DNA of 64,000 nt. It comes from Sacculina carcini. Lineage: Eukaryota > Arthropoda > Thecostraca > Sacculinidae. Positions within the stretch are counted from its first letter, which is position 1. The number at the start of each line of letters is the position of its first letter. Both the position numbers and the translations under genes were made by a program. The notes under the pieces are model-generated. The model was not told the origin of the DNA. It was given only the letters and a program-made list of their open reading frames with translations, and ran no database searches. The stretch lies in NCBI GenBank assembly GCA_916048095.2, contig OU696573.1:5946918-6010917 (forward strand), in the 5' to 3' direction. Below, piece after piece: positions 42,246 through 53,058 of the stretch.

Positions 42246-44365
42246 AAACCTTGGGGTGGACCTCCACCTCCGAAGAAGAACAAGGCAGCCGTCTTCACAA
42301 CTTGATGAGAGTAGAAAGACATTCAACACTGGCTTTTAACAGCAGTAAGTGCTTCATAAAGTGTAGTAGCGTCAAATTCTTCGGAACAGTTTTTGATGCA
42401 GGCGAGATACACCCATACCCGGATAAAGTCAAAGACTTACAGGACATGAAAGAGCCATACAACAAGACTGAATTGCAAGAGTTTCTGGGTTCGGCAATCT
42501 ACATGAGCCCGTTTATAAGCGCCATGCTGAGAAAACGGCACCACTGCGAGACTTGCTGCGAAATGAGGCACTTCTCGACTGATAACCCCAGCATGCAGCC
42601 GCTGTCGAGGACGTAAAGGGAACAATATCGAAAGAAAGGACGCTGTCATATTACAACACACAAAAACTCACCGAAATCCAAGAAGACGCGTCCCAAAAAG
42701 GCTTGGAAACCGTGATCATCCAAGAAGGCAGTCCGATTGCATTCGCATCAAAAGCCCTGACAGATGTCGAGAAACGATACGCAAACATTGAGAGAGAACT
42801 ACTAGCAGTAGTTTTCGGATGTCGGAGATTCCATACGTATATATATGGTGGAGCGGTGACGGTGTATAACGATGATAAACCGCTGGAGATGATTCAGAAG
42901 AAACACCTACATGCTGCCCCTCCTCGACTGCAAAGAATGCTTCTAGCACTGTAGCCATACGACTATGAGATCAGATACGCCAAGCCAGACGCCATTACAG
43001 CGGCCGACACACTGTTTAGAGCGCCAGGGGCATGCAACGATCATATCGACCTTGATGTGCAAGTTAACCACGTCCATTTCGAACCACAGCGGATCAAATA
43101 TATTCGGAATGATATACAAAAGGAGCCTGAGTTGCAGACAATAAACAGGGGATGGCCCGAAAAAATCCGAGACATCCGGGAGAATCAGCGTGCATACTGG
43201 CCATATCGGGACGAATTATCAATTGTGGATGGTGTAGTCATGAGAGGACAGTGCGTTGTCATCCCATCATCAAGAACATCCATTATCCTGAAGCAGTTAA
43301 ACGGGGCACATCTGGGTGAAGAAAAGTGCAAGCTGCTGGATCGCGAATGTGTATTTTGGGTAAGGATCAACAAGGACATAGAAGACATGTGCAAGAGCTG
43401 TCCTGTTTGTAACAAATTCGCAAAGGCGCCACGGAAAGAACCGTTACTACCAATAGAGGTACCAACTCGACCCTGACTATTTGTTGGAGCCAATCTCTTC
43501 CATTGGGGTGGCAACAAATACCTAGCCATTGCTGATTACTACTCGAAGTTTCCAATTGTACGGCGAACGCCTTCGTACTGCAGCTCCACTGCAGTGAAAT
43601 ATGCACTTAGGCAGACATTTGCCGAATTTGGAATTCCCGAGAAGATGGTGAGCGACAACGGACCACAATTTAGTTCGAACGAAGTCGCACGCTTTACGAA
43701 AGTATGGAACATCTATCTCATCAGCAGCTCGCCACACTACCCCCAGTCAAACGGTTTGATCGAACGAACAATACAAACGTAAAAGCAAACAATGACAAAC
43801 GTCAATGAGAGTGGAGACGACCTGCAGCTCGCTCTTTTGAATCTGAGGGCGACACCGATCGACAGGAAACTACCCAGCCCTGCCGAGCTCCTGATGAACA
43901 GAAGAATGAGGGGTGTCCTTCCAGGCATCGTGAGCAACCAAAATATTGACCGAGATTTCACCGAGCGAGACTACAGGAGCGGCAAGACCATCAGGCGACA
44001 CATTACAATCGCTCGGCAGCAACTCGCCCCGATTTCAATACTGACGAACCCATATACATCCGACAAGAGGACAACATCTGGCAGAGGGGCAGAGTTGTCT
44101 CTAGATCAACCGAACACCCGAGGACATATCAGGTCCTAACAGAATCCGGACGGAATTTACGCCACACCAAAGGCTTCATAAAACCAGCTAACACCGCCAC
44201 CGCATCGCCAAACAACGTCAGCGACGACCCAGCAACAAATGAAGATAAGAGTCCTGCTACACTGTCGGAAGCACGAGCAGCGACGCCGGTGGTGTTGACT
44301 CAAAACGACTCTCCGCCGATCGTCTCAAGAGCAGGTCGTGCCATCCGTCTACTAGAATAGCTACG
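42246..44365 (+). mobile_element. Gypsy-type LTR element piece B (pol C-terminal half), broken
   Basis: Parts in order on the plus strand: the end of RT (CFIKCSSVKFFGTVFDAGEI, ELQEFLGSAIYMSPFISAML), RNase H (GSPIAFASKALTDVEKRYAN, ELLAVVFGCRRFHTYIYGGA), integrase zinc region (CKSCPVCNKFAKAPRKEP), integrase core (YALRQTFAEFGIPEKMVSDN, SSPHYPQSNGLIERTIQT), and a C-terminal end with PPIVSRAGRAIRLLE. A classic Ty3/gypsy order, family different from piece A. Several breaks; no LTRs found. Confidence 0.8.
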
Positions 44366-44537
44366 ACATCCTAGAATAGCTACTACATCTACTAGAATAG
44401 CTACATCCGTCTACGACAATAGCTACGAGGAATGTTGAGTTGTTCGAGATAGGTGATCCTAAAAGCCAGCTTATAAACGTATTGCAGCAATCAGGAGGTA
44501 TCTGCTCATCCCAATCAAGCCCCATGCGCCACAAATC

Positions 44538-46027
44538 CTAAAATAAGCATTTGGCTATCATAAGAAACGGATTTATGAAACCCAGCGGATCAAACATTCG
44601 AGCAATGTTACTTAACACGACACGTTTTGTAATCACAAAATCATCTCCAGCAGTGAAACTGCCAAAAGTAAACAAATCATTTTTGGATGACCAATTGACA
44701 CCCAAAACTTTCACAAATTGATGAGAATTGTCATCACAAGACAAAGGAGCTTTGTCCAACACAAGCGTACTATTTGACTTCAATTTAATCAGTGGCATAC
44801 CAGCGGTCTCAAATATGTATCTGGCTTCAGTAAACATTTCAAGGGCAGTGTCTTCCGAGTCTGCTCCACTAAGCCAATCATCCACGTACATGTTAGAACG
44901 CAGCTCGTTCACTACATGACTCTCAGGAACGCTTGACAAGTGATGACGTATGGTAGCGTTCAACAAGAAGGGGCTGCAGTTAACGCCGAAAGTAACGCGA
45001 TTGAAACGCAATATTTTCACCCTACCATCCACAATCCAAAAAAACGGTGCACATCACGATCATCGGGGTGCAATTGCACATGCAAGAAGACCTTGCGAAG
45101 GTCTGCAGATAAAGCAACCTTCCAACGTCTAAAACGCAATAGCACCTGTACCATATCCGGGATCAGGCTCGGCCCAGGCTCCAAACAAATGTTCAACGAT
45201 ACACCATTGGGTCCGGCGGCAGATGCATCAAACACTGGTCTGACCTGAGTGGTACTGGAAGCTTTTAAAATTGGTCTGTGAGGCAAGTAAAAGACACGAT
45301 TGACGTGCTTTCTCTCATCACTTACCTCCGATATTACCCCAGTATTCAGCATGTCCTGCATGACATCGTTGTATTCTTCACGAATATCAGTTTGTTTCCC
45401 TAATTTCTTATTGAGAGCCATCACTCTCTTCTCAGCACAACGCCGGTTATCAAGCAATTCAATAGGTTCTGGCTTCCAAGGTAAAGGCATCTGATATCTG
45501 CCATCATGAAAAGATACACTGTGCTCAAACTCACCGAATATCTTGTCAGTTTCAGTTTTTCTGTCAAATATGCCTACATCTTCAAGGTTCCACAAACAAT
45601 GTAGACAAGACTCACCTGACATTATACCTGACATTATCAATAGTTGCGTATCAGCTTTATCCTGCGATTCGCAAATCACAGAGCCAGACAAGTCCCATCC
45701 AAATACGGTTTCTTGAGCAGCCAATCCTTTGTCGGACTTGATCAAACCACCTTTAATCAAATACCAGTAGCTGTCTAGACCAACTAAAATATCAATATTA
45801 CAGCTATTTTTGTCCACATTACAATTTGCAAATTCAATGTTTTTGAATTGCTCCAAATGTTCTACAGAGATAGCGGGTCTCTGCACGGGAACACAAATCT
45901 GAGGAACGCCCACAGCTTGCAAAGTCAACTCATCGTTAAACGTACAAGAACACAATTCCAATTCATACACAAGACCTTTTCTTCTGGATGTATGTCCACC
46001 AAATGCTGCATGTCGCGGCAAATACAC
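44538..46027 (-). pseudogene. BEL/Pao pol part of the outer element (RT)
   Basis: Contains CVPVQRPAISVEHLEQFKNI, DILVGLDSYWYLIKGGLIKS, ETVFGWDLSGS, PILKASSTTQVRPVFDASAA, FRRWKVALSADLRKVFLHVQ (RT motif A), VTFGVNCSPFLLNATIRHHL, ELRSNMYVDDWLSGADSEDT (motif C, YVDD), and SNIARMFDPLGFINPFLMIA, the standard Pao RT order. Continues to about 44410 with DWDEQIPPDCCNTFISWLLG. Confidence 0.85.
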
Positions 46028-46236
46028 GACCTAAACAAACTCCTGGAACGATCTATCTGCACACAATTTATTCCAAACGGCTGAACGAACGACACAAACA
46101 AAACACACAAGTTCTGCTACACCAGCCGCGTGTTTGTCTCCGAACTCAAAACATACGCACGACACACAATATATAAATTATAAGGCTGCCAATCAACAAC
46201 AATGTAAATGAAATAAACAATGAAAAAGGAGCGACA
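46011..46236 (-). repeat. 3' LTR of the inner BEL/Pao element
   Basis: 226 bases; on the minus strand it starts TGTCGCTCC and ends TTTGCCGCGACA. The polypurine tract lies directly upstream of it at about 46237-46250. Confidence 0.92.
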
Positions 46237-46274
46237 TTCTCCCCGCCGTGTAAGGCTCCACCTTACGCAACACA

Positions 46275-47258
46275 CTATTGATGAACAAAAGCGCAAAACG
46301 ATGCACAGCACAATAGACACATAAACATGAATATCACATATGAAGCACGGACGGCAGTCATTACCGACGCTACACCGGCGTGAGCCATCAACAGGTGTTT
46401 CTCCCTCACAATCAGCATAGAAACATGACATTTCGGCAAAATAATCGGATGCTTACAGCTATAAGACTGCATTGAATATTGCAAGCGACCAGTCACTCGC
46501 AACAATCCTTTGTCATCCAGAAACGGATGCAATTTGCACAAGCAAGAACTTTTCAAAATCTGCTTATTTTCCGACAAACGCTTGATTTCGTCAGAAAAGG
46601 CCAATCGCTGCTCATTACGCAATATAGTCAACTTGGCGTCGCGCAGCTCACCACATGTTAAATCCTTGGATACACTCCGCAAGGCAAATTTACATCTGTG
46701 TATAAACCTGAATATCCAACCAACAACGCGCACAGCTCGAGAAAGTGTTCCCCATCGTTCAACAGGCAACACTGGCACGCTGGTGCACGACTGCAAAACA
46801 GAGACATCAGAGGTCTGACCTTCAAGTTCACAAGCGGTATCGTTATCCGAAGTAGACAAGCCTACGGAACTGAAATCTTGCTTTAACCAAGCGGGGCCAG
46901 AAAACCAATAATCGGCCTGAGCGAGGTCTTCGGCAAAGAAACCTCGGGAAACAATATCTGCCGGGTTCAGCTCACCGGGACAGTGTCTCCAAGAAGAAGG
47001 AGCAGTCAGCGATTGAATCTCAGAGACCCGGTTAGCGACGAATGGCTTCCAGCGGCCCGAATCGCTTCGAATCCAATGCAGGGCTATAGCTGAATCTGTC
47101 CAGCAATACACAAGAGTAAGGCGAGAAAAGCAAATAACACGCATCACATATCCAACAAGACGAGCAGCCAACAAGCTACCCATGAGTTCCAATCGAGGCA
47201 GAGTCATACGCTTGAACGGAGCCACTCTGCTCTTGGATACTACAAAAGCTACAATCAC
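46275..47258 (-). pseudogene. Inner BEL/Pao pol, RNase H and integrase-entry part
   Basis: RNase H pieces (LPRLELMGSLLAARLVGYVM, LVYCWTDSAIALHWIRSDSG, WRHCPGELNPADIVSRGF) followed by SNKQILKS-type linker and the integrase N-terminal zinc region (PIILPKCHVSMLIVREKHLL, MAHAGVASVMTAVRASYVIF). These cut RNA of the hybrid and begin the integrase in the family. Confidence 0.85.
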
Positions 47259-47270
47259 TCTACCATCTGT

Positions 47271-49610
47271 CTAAACAACTCGGAAATACAGGACGGCTCC
47301 ATAACTAGTAAGGCAGGCGTCGCCAAAACTATGAATCTCAAGTTTATCTTCCAAATCTCTCCACTTGCCCTCAGAAGGAAAGTAACAACGAGGAATACGA
47401 AGTCTCCGCAAGGTACACAAGCCATTCAGCCATCGCATGAACGTAGTGAAAATCTCATCAGTGATTGGATCGTCCCATCCGCTACCTTCACGCCACAGCT
47501 GCTGAAACAGACATTTGGCCATCAACGTAAAAGGCGCAACAAATCCAACCGGATCAAAAATACGAGCGATACAACTCAACACAACACGTTTCGAAATAAT
47601 ATTAAACGACGGTAGAGTAGTACAACATATTGAAAACATGTCTATCTGGGGGTTCCAACCCATTCCTAGCACATTCGAAAAATCATCCTCACTGCCGAAT
47701 GAGTTTGAAGGAAGGGTGTTCGAAAGAGTCTTACTATTCGAACGACACTTTACCAGTGACATTTTGGCCTTATCCAGAACACTTTTGGTTTCAAAAAACA
47801 AATTGGCTGCGTCATCAGCCGTGTCTGCTCCAGACAAGAAATCGTCCATGTACAGATTTTCCGAAAGCTCATTTACAGCACGAGAGGGAGCCATCAATCT
47901 CAAATGATATTTAATTGTCGCACATAATAGAAATGGACTGCAGTTGATACCGAAGGTTACGCGACAAAAACGCATCACACGCAGTTTACCTCCATCTGAC
48001 AGCAAAAATCGATGTACATCTCTCTCTGATTCATGCAGCTGAATCTGCAAGAACGCTTTCGAAATATATCCACTAACTGCAAATGGCCACCTGCGAAATC
48101 TGATGATGACATCCAACAAATTAGGCAACAAATTGGGCCCACAATTCAGACAATCATTCAAAGAAACACCACTTCTACTTTTGGCTGAGGCATCGAATAC
48201 AGGCCTTATCCTTGTAGACGAGCTGGACTCCTTGACCACCGGACGATGTGGCAAGTAATACACACGATTAGCCGCGGGCACCATGTCCGAGGAAACCTCC
48301 TCAATAACACCTGAATCCTCCATGTCCTGGAACACCTCAGAATACGATTGCTGCAAAGACGGATCAGTAGAAAGTTTCCTTTCCAGAGAAGACAAACGAC
48401 GTTTAGTACACTCAAAATTATCTTCCAAGACAGGAAGACTAGCACCAGTTTTCCACGGTAAGTGCACTTCATAACGTCCAGATTCAGTGCAGCTAATGCT
48501 ATCATTGAAAGATTTAAGCACATAATGTTCATCTATATTACAATTATCCACAATACCAACATCCTCCAAAGACCAGAATCTCTTTAGAGATGACTCAAGA
48601 TCGACTGTCAAAAGTTGACAACTAGCGGAAGATGATACATTACCAGCCACCGCTCCAGATAGCACCCATCCGAAGCAGGACTCCTGCGCCACGAGGCCAT
48701 CACCAGCAGTGTAGGTCTCAGTGTTCATGAGCTGCCAAAAACAGTCTAGACCAATGAGAATATCCACCTGGTCAACTCTTCCACGTCCAATATCTGAGTC
48801 AGCCAAATTCAGTGATCTGTACTGTTCCAAAACATCAGCGTTCACAAATGGCTGATGCAATGGCGCACAGATCTGAGGGATACAAAACACAGTGATATTT
48901 TTAGCCAACGAATATTCAGAAGAGGTACCTTCCACGATAATGTTGAAAACACCACCGGCGGACTGTTTTGAGCACTGGTCTCCAAAGGAGGTGTACCTAA
49001 GATTCTGAGTTCCAACACAAGTCGCTTTTAAACCCAACTTATCAATCAAAGTCTTAGAAACATATGACCGATTGGAACCGCTGTCAAACAAGAGAGTAGC
49101 CTGCACAGGGCCACGCTCACCCATGACCAACACCCTCGCAATGGGAAGCAAAACACATGTCTTCTGCCCCTGAAACACATTACACGACAACGATGTGGCA
49201 CAATGAGCATTTGAAACAGACGGTTTAAATTCAACTGAATCAGTTGATAGAACAGAAGTAGCAGCTTTAACAACATTCACTGACTCCGATTTAGCCAAGT
49301 TAGAGTGGACATTCACATCGCCAACAGATGTACTTCTCTGAGACCCATCAGAGGACAAAACATCGCTTTTGTGGAGTTTAAAACAACAAAGAACATTATG
49401 CTGACCGCCACAGTTTGAACATACAGCATTACACGCACTGGCTCGGTGATTTGCACCCAAACATAAAAAACAGAGACCACACTGCTTAATCTTGTTCCGC
49501 CGAGCAGACACAGATAGACTCAAAACAGTTCTACACTTACTTGGCAAATGATTCTTTCCGCAAAACCCGCATTCAACAACCGACAAGTGAAGTGCAACAG
49601 CAGTGGTCAT
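47271..49610 (-). CDS. Inner BEL/Pao pol: knuckles, protease, RT
   Basis: 779 residues. N-terminal Cys-rich knuckles (CGFCGKNHLPSKCRTVLSLS, CGLCFLCLGANHRASACNAV, CSNCGGQHNVLCCF), aspartic protease (QATLLFDSGSNRSYVSKTLI), the BEL linker (DILIGLDCFWQLMNTETYTA, QESCFGWVLSGAV), RT (STRIRPVFDASAKSRSGVSL, FRRWPFAVSGYISKAFLQIQ, TFGINCSPFLLCATIKYHLR, LSENLYMDDFLSGADTADDA) and the start of RNase H (HSFGDACLTSYGAVLYFRVV). Long, open and well conserved. It overlaps the gag end by a few bases. Confidence 0.9.
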   Translation of the reverse strand: MTTAVALHLSVVECGFCGKNHLPSKCRTVLSLSVSARRNKIKQCGLCFLCLGANHRASACNAVCSNCGGQHNVLCCFKLHKSDVLSSDGSQRSTSVGDVNVHSNLAKSESVNVVKAATSVLSTDSVEFKPSVSNAHCATSLSCNVFQGQKTCVLLPIARVLVMGERGPVQATLLFDSGSNRSYVSKTLIDKLGLKATCVGTQNLRYTSFGDQCSKQSAGGVFNIIVEGTSSEYSLAKNITVFCIPQICAPLHQPFVNADVLEQYRSLNLADSDIGRGRVDQVDILIGLDCFWQLMNTETYTAGDGLVAQESCFGWVLSGAVAGNVSSSASCQLLTVDLESSLKRFWSLEDVGIVDNCNIDEHYVLKSFNDSISCTESGRYEVHLPWKTGASLPVLEDNFECTKRRLSSLERKLSTDPSLQQSYSEVFQDMEDSGVIEEVSSDMVPAANRVYYLPHRPVVKESSSSTRIRPVFDASAKSRSGVSLNDCLNCGPNLLPNLLDVIIRFRRWPFAVSGYISKAFLQIQLHESERDVHRFLLSDGGKLRVMRFCRVTFGINCSPFLLCATIKYHLRLMAPSRAVNELSENLYMDDFLSGADTADDAANLFFETKSVLDKAKMSLVKCRSNSKTLSNTLPSNSFGSEDDFSNVLGMGWNPQIDMFSICCTTLPSFNIISKRVVLSCIARIFDPVGFVAPFTLMAKCLFQQLWREGSGWDDPITDEIFTTFMRWLNGLCTLRRLRIPRCYFPSEGKWRDLEDKLEIHSFGDACLTSYGAVLYFRVV

Positions 49611-50563
49611 CTTCGACTTTCTGGTTTCCTGCAGCTGTCCACTGATTCGCTGGGGAGTCCGATGTCCGCTAAAGAAGGCCCCGAGCTGAAAGTAGCAGAT
49701 CTCTCACAAGACTCCACCTCGTGTTTCAGAAATTCGAGAAGACCTGTAAGGTCAGACTCCTTGCCAGCACTCTGTCGCGCCCAAGTCATTCTCACCTTTT
49801 CAGGGAGCTGTGAGACAATCATCGGCGTGAGAATCACACCATAACTAGAACCAGAAATATCTAGCGACTCAAGGCTTCTGATGTGGACCATCAGTTCTTC
49901 GTACAGGTTTCTCAATCCTTGAGGCTGCTTCAAACCAAGCCCCAGAAGCTCCTGAACGTTGGTATATATAATATACTCTTTTCGACCAAAACGTTCCCTT
50001 AGCAGATCACAAGCTACTGGGTAATTGTCGCCAGTTAAAGACAATCCACTTATACATTTCCGAGCATCCCCATGTAGCACAGAAAGCAAATACGAAAAAT
50101 TACTGATGTTCGATAAATCTGAGCTGTCAACACAGCTTTCAAATGATTCCCAAAAACTAAACCAGTCTCGAACATTGCCGCCAAATTTCGGCAATTCCAA
50201 TTTTGGAAGTTTCACATCTACCGTGCTGGAAGTCAAACTACCAGCCACGCTTTTCTGACATGAAGCCGACTGTTTTTCAATTAGAGACATTGCGTTATCT
50301 CTAATAACATGAATCCCATCAAGAAAATTGCCAACAGTCTCAATGTCCTGTAGCAATTCATCTTCTTCCAAAACAAGTTCGATTTCGGACTGAATGTCCT
50401 GCAATTTCGACAGTTTTGAATCAAGATCGACCAAACAATTTCTTATCTTCATTGAGTCAAACTCACATTCCGGTTTGATAAACTCCTCAAGTTTGAAAGC
50501 CGTGCGCTTGACCCAACATTGTGAAGCAGCACGCTTTCTCTTCAATTTTTCGATATCAGCCAT
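49607..50563 (-). CDS. Inner BEL/Pao gag
   Basis: About 318 residues starting MADIEKLKRKRAASQCWVKR. It has a coiled-coil-like N-terminal half, then LPKLELPKFGGNVRDWFSFW and ESCVDSSDLSNISNFSYLLS, the Pao gag domain (DUF1759-type), ending before the knuckles of pol. Forms the particle shell. The start was chosen at MADIEK because residues upstream lie in the primer site and LTR. Confidence 0.88.
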   Translation of the reverse strand: MADIEKLKRKRAASQCWVKRTAFKLEEFIKPECEFDSMKIRNCLVDLDSKLSKLQDIQSEIELVLEEDELLQDIETVGNFLDGIHVIRDNAMSLIEKQSASCQKSVAGSLTSSTVDVKLPKLELPKFGGNVRDWFSFWESFESCVDSSDLSNISNFSYLLSVLHGDARKCISGLSLTGDNYPVACDLLRERFGRKEYIIYTNVQELLGLGLKQPQGLRNLYEELMVHIRSLESLDISGSSYGVILTPMIVSQLPEKVRMTWARQSAGKESDLTGLLEFLKHEVESCERSATFSSGPSLADIGLPSESVDSCRKPESRR

Positions 50564-50589
50564 AGAAGCAAAACAAAAGTACAATAGTG

Positions 50590-50607
50590 TCCCGGGTTTC
50601 GGCACCA
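50590..50607 (-). promoter_or_regulatory. Primer-binding site of the inner BEL/Pao element (tRNA-Phe type)
   Basis: On the minus strand TGGTGCCGAAACCCGGGA, five T's after the LTR end. It pairs with the 3' 18 bases of the common animal tRNA-Phe (TCCCGGGTTTCGGCA plus CCA). Confidence 0.8.
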
Positions 50608-50612
50608 AAAAA

Positions 50613-50839
50613 TGTCGCGGCAAATACACGACCTAAACAAACTCCTGGAACGATCTATCTGCACACAATTTATTCCAAACGGCTGAACGAACGACACAAA
50701 CAAAACACACAAGTTCTGCTACACCAGCCGCGTGTTTGTCTCCGAACTCAAAACATACGCACGACACACAATATATAAATTATAAGGCTGCCAATCAACA
50801 ACAATGTAAATGAAATAAACAATGGAAAAAGGAGCGACA
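50613..50839 (-). repeat. 5' LTR of the inner BEL/Pao element
   Basis: 227 bases, identical to the 3' LTR apart from one extra G in the AATGGAAAAAGG stretch. Confidence 0.92.
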
Positions 50840-51469
50840 CTGCACATGTCAAATCTTCAGACTTCAAGACATTACAACCCGCAACTTGAGCCAGCTTATT
50901 GGTAACGTAAGTCCTAGTAGAGGCGGTATCTAAACAGACATTAGCTCTCAACGTGCCATTACGCCCCTTGACCTTAATCTCCGTGATGGGTAACACAGAT
51001 TTTGTTTTCTTGCCAAAAACAATACATGGCAAATTCACATCTGATTTGGAAGAATCAACAGTCGTTAGAGTAGACGAATTTTTGTTATACGACTTAAAAC
51101 AACAGATCGCGTGGTGTGAGCCTTTACAAAAACTGCAATATTTTCCACAACTGGACGACCTATGGCCGGGGCTCAAACAACAAAAACACAACCTCTTAGC
51201 TTTCAATAAAGCATGCCTCTCACCAATAGACAAATTGATAACTTCTGGACACCTGACAACAGAATGAGACAAATAACAAATTTCGCATTTGTTTTGAGTG
51301 GTGTGTAAAGCAACAGCAGTGTGGAATCAACGTGTTTTGTAATTATGGGATTGATTGATTGGTTATTGAGTTGTTTGGGGTGTACCGGCCTCTAGGATCA
51401 TATGACACCTCCCAGTCTGTTAATAGCTAATTTTAACTATGCATATGAACATAATGGAGCGATGAAATA

Positions 51470-51671
51470 TTTTTTTTTTAATTCGGGGAGAATGATAGGA
51501 CAGACGAAAGCTGACGTTACAGTGGGGGAACCAACTCTGCTGAATTATCGCGCCCCCACCGGTCCTGACAGAAGTATCTCGGAGAAAAGAAGCAGAGGGT
51601 CCGCTTTAAGTCGCCTCTTACGACACGCAGCGGGTACGGCGGCAGTATTCTTCTCCCCTGACCGCAGGGAC
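51470..51671 (-). mobile_element. Poly(A) SINE (family B), copy 2, 12-bp target duplication
   Basis: Closely matches the copy at 19774. Flanked by AGCGATGAAATA at 51458-51469 and 51672-51683. Poly-T on the plus strand marks the 3' end of a minus-strand insertion. It lies about 170 bases upstream of the H2A start. Confidence 0.92.
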
Positions 51672-51724
51672 AGCGATGAAATAAATAAGCGTGAGTTATC
51701 ACAAGTTTGGATTTATCTGCTTAT

Positions 51725-51748
51725 CGGAGTGGGTGTGTGCCCACTCCG
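51725..51748. repeat. Perfect hairpin upstream of H2A
   Basis: CGGAGTGGG, a 6-base TGTGTG centre, then CCCACTCCG: a 9-bp perfect inverted repeat about 95 bases before the start codon. Could be a dimeric regulator site; no known factor is assigned. Confidence 0.6.
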
Positions 51749-51843
51749 ACATTGGCATAAATCCCAAATTGACATACCCAACTCAGTTTACTTTGGTGTC
51801 GATATTGACATTGTTTGTATTGATTTCTTCTATTTCTACAGAT

Positions 51844-52254
51844 ATGTCTGGCCATGGTAAGGGTGGCAAGGTGAAGGGCAAGAGCCAGTCGCGATCATCT
51901 CGCGCCGGACTGCAAACTCCCGTTGGCAGAATGCATCGTCTGTTGCGCAAAGGCAACTATGCCGAGCGTGTTGGCGCCGGTGCGCCTGTGTACCTGGCAG
52001 CAGTGATGGAGTATTTGGCTGCTGAGGTGCTCGAGCTGGTTGGCAATGCCGCCCGTGACAACAAGAAAACTCGCATTATCCCATGTCATCTGCAGCTGGC
52101 CATCCGCAACGACGAAGAGCTGAACAAGCTCTTGTCTGGTGTGACCATCGCTCAGGGTGGAGTGCTGCCCAACATTCAGGCTGTGCTTTTGCCCAAAAAG
52201 ACCGAGAAAAAGGAAATGCCATTCTACCGGCGACCATGTCCTAGGCCATTCTAA
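51844..52254 (+). CDS. Histone H2A, divergent copy with extended C-terminus
   Basis: 136 residues. The histone fold is clear: [99 protein letters not shown]2A pairs with H2B in the nucleosome. Odd points at normally fixed sites: R3 to H, K to Q in KSQSRS, F to T in LQTPVG, I to M in GRMHR, A to V in LELVGN and R to C in IIPCHLQL; two of these look like C-to-T decay of Arg CpG codons. After TEKK an extra [13 protein letters not shown] runs into the 3' stem-loop. Probably a decaying gene copy, possibly still translated. The start is the ATG giving MSGHGK. Confidence 0.9.
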   Translation: MSGHGKGGKVKGKSQSRSSRAGLQTPVGRMHRLLRKGNYAERVGAGAPVYLAAVMEYLAAEVLELVGNAARDNKKTRIIPCHLQLAIRNDEELNKLLSGVTIAQGGVLPNIQAVLLPKKTEKKEMPFYRRPCPRPF

Positions 52255-52259
52255 AGGCC
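52244..52259 (+). terminator. Histone 3' stem-loop of H2A, overlapping the stop codon
   Basis: GGCCATTCTAAAGGCC followed by ACCA. Compared with the H4 copy's GGCCTTTTTAAAGGCC it has two changes, one of them a mismatch in the stem. The H2A stop TAA is inside its loop. A second, worn copy (GCCATTCTACCGGCGACCAT) lies 27 bases upstream, in frame, within the coding sequence. Confidence 0.75.
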
Positions 52260-52636
52260 ACCATATAATATATTTGCGCTTCTTTAGCTCACATTGAAGT
52301 AAAACACAATTAATTTATACACACCAGGTGAAAATTGCTACTGAAATAGGAAATTTAGCACAAGCAGGATATCGAAATACAACTCAATTTGTGTATACGT
52401 CGAATACATGGTTTATCATATGTGCGTACATATGCGCATCACTTGTATGCCCAGCGAAAAATGCCATCATAACACAGTTGAAAAAACAAAACAAAAACTC
52501 CTACAGTAAACAGAAATGCGCACGCTTGTGCAGTATGAAATTGATATATCTTATATATATATATATATATATTTGAATATACAAATTGTAATATTTGTAT
52601 TGCGCAATCACAATTCGCTGGTAATATAATGTTGGT
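52260..52636. other. H2A-H4 spacer, no gene seen
   Basis: AT-rich, with a short (TA)n run near 52553-52573. The two genes converge on it. Nothing else recognised. Confidence 0.6.
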
Positions 52637-52652
52637 GGCCTTTAAAAAGGCC
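52637..52652 (-). terminator. Histone 3' stem-loop of H4
   Basis: Minus strand GGCCTTTTTAAAGGCC then ACCAAC: a perfect 6-bp stem with TTTA loop and the usual ACCA flank. It lies about 25 bases after the H4 stop and is bound by SLBP in replication-dependent histone mRNAs. Confidence 0.92.
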
Positions 52653-52677
52653 GAGTATAGAAGACACCGATTGGTGT

Positions 52678-52988
<311 letters not shown>

Positions 52989-53058
52989 CTTGACAACACA
53001 ACACGCACACAAGCAGCTGACAAGTGACAAAAACCACCACCGATTCGTTGATGACCAA

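Larger units (their letters stand above)
46011..50839 (-). mobile_element. Inner BEL/Pao element with LTRs and 5-bp target duplication
   Basis: 4.8 kb between two LTRs that differ by a single base of length by eye, flanked by CTGCA at 46006-46010 and 50840-50844, so a young insertion. On the minus strand: 5' LTR, primer site TGGTGCCGAAACCCGGGA, gag, Cys knuckles, protease, RT, RNase H, integrase-entry region, purine tract (CGGCGGGGAGAA), 3' LTR. Coding is nearly open, with about two breaks. The primer site is the reverse complement of the 3' end of tRNA-Phe. Confidence 0.92.
44410..51300 (-). mobile_element. Outer BEL/Pao element, split by the inner BEL/Pao element
   Basis: Minus-strand pieces on both sides of the inner element belong together: 50845-51300 has Cys-rich knuckles (CFCCLSPGHRSSSCGKYCSF) and protease (RANVCLDTASTRTYVTNKL); 44410-46010 has the BEL RT and linker. 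The inner element is flanked by a CTGCA target duplication, which proves the order of events. LTRs of the outer element were not found. Broken, partial, a few breaks besides the insertion. Confidence 0.85.

Noticed and set aside
51844-52254. A specialised H2A variant gene
   Set aside because: Substitutions are scattered over sites fixed in all H2A types, two look like CpG decay, and both neighbouring histone genes are pseudogenes, so decay is the simpler explanation.
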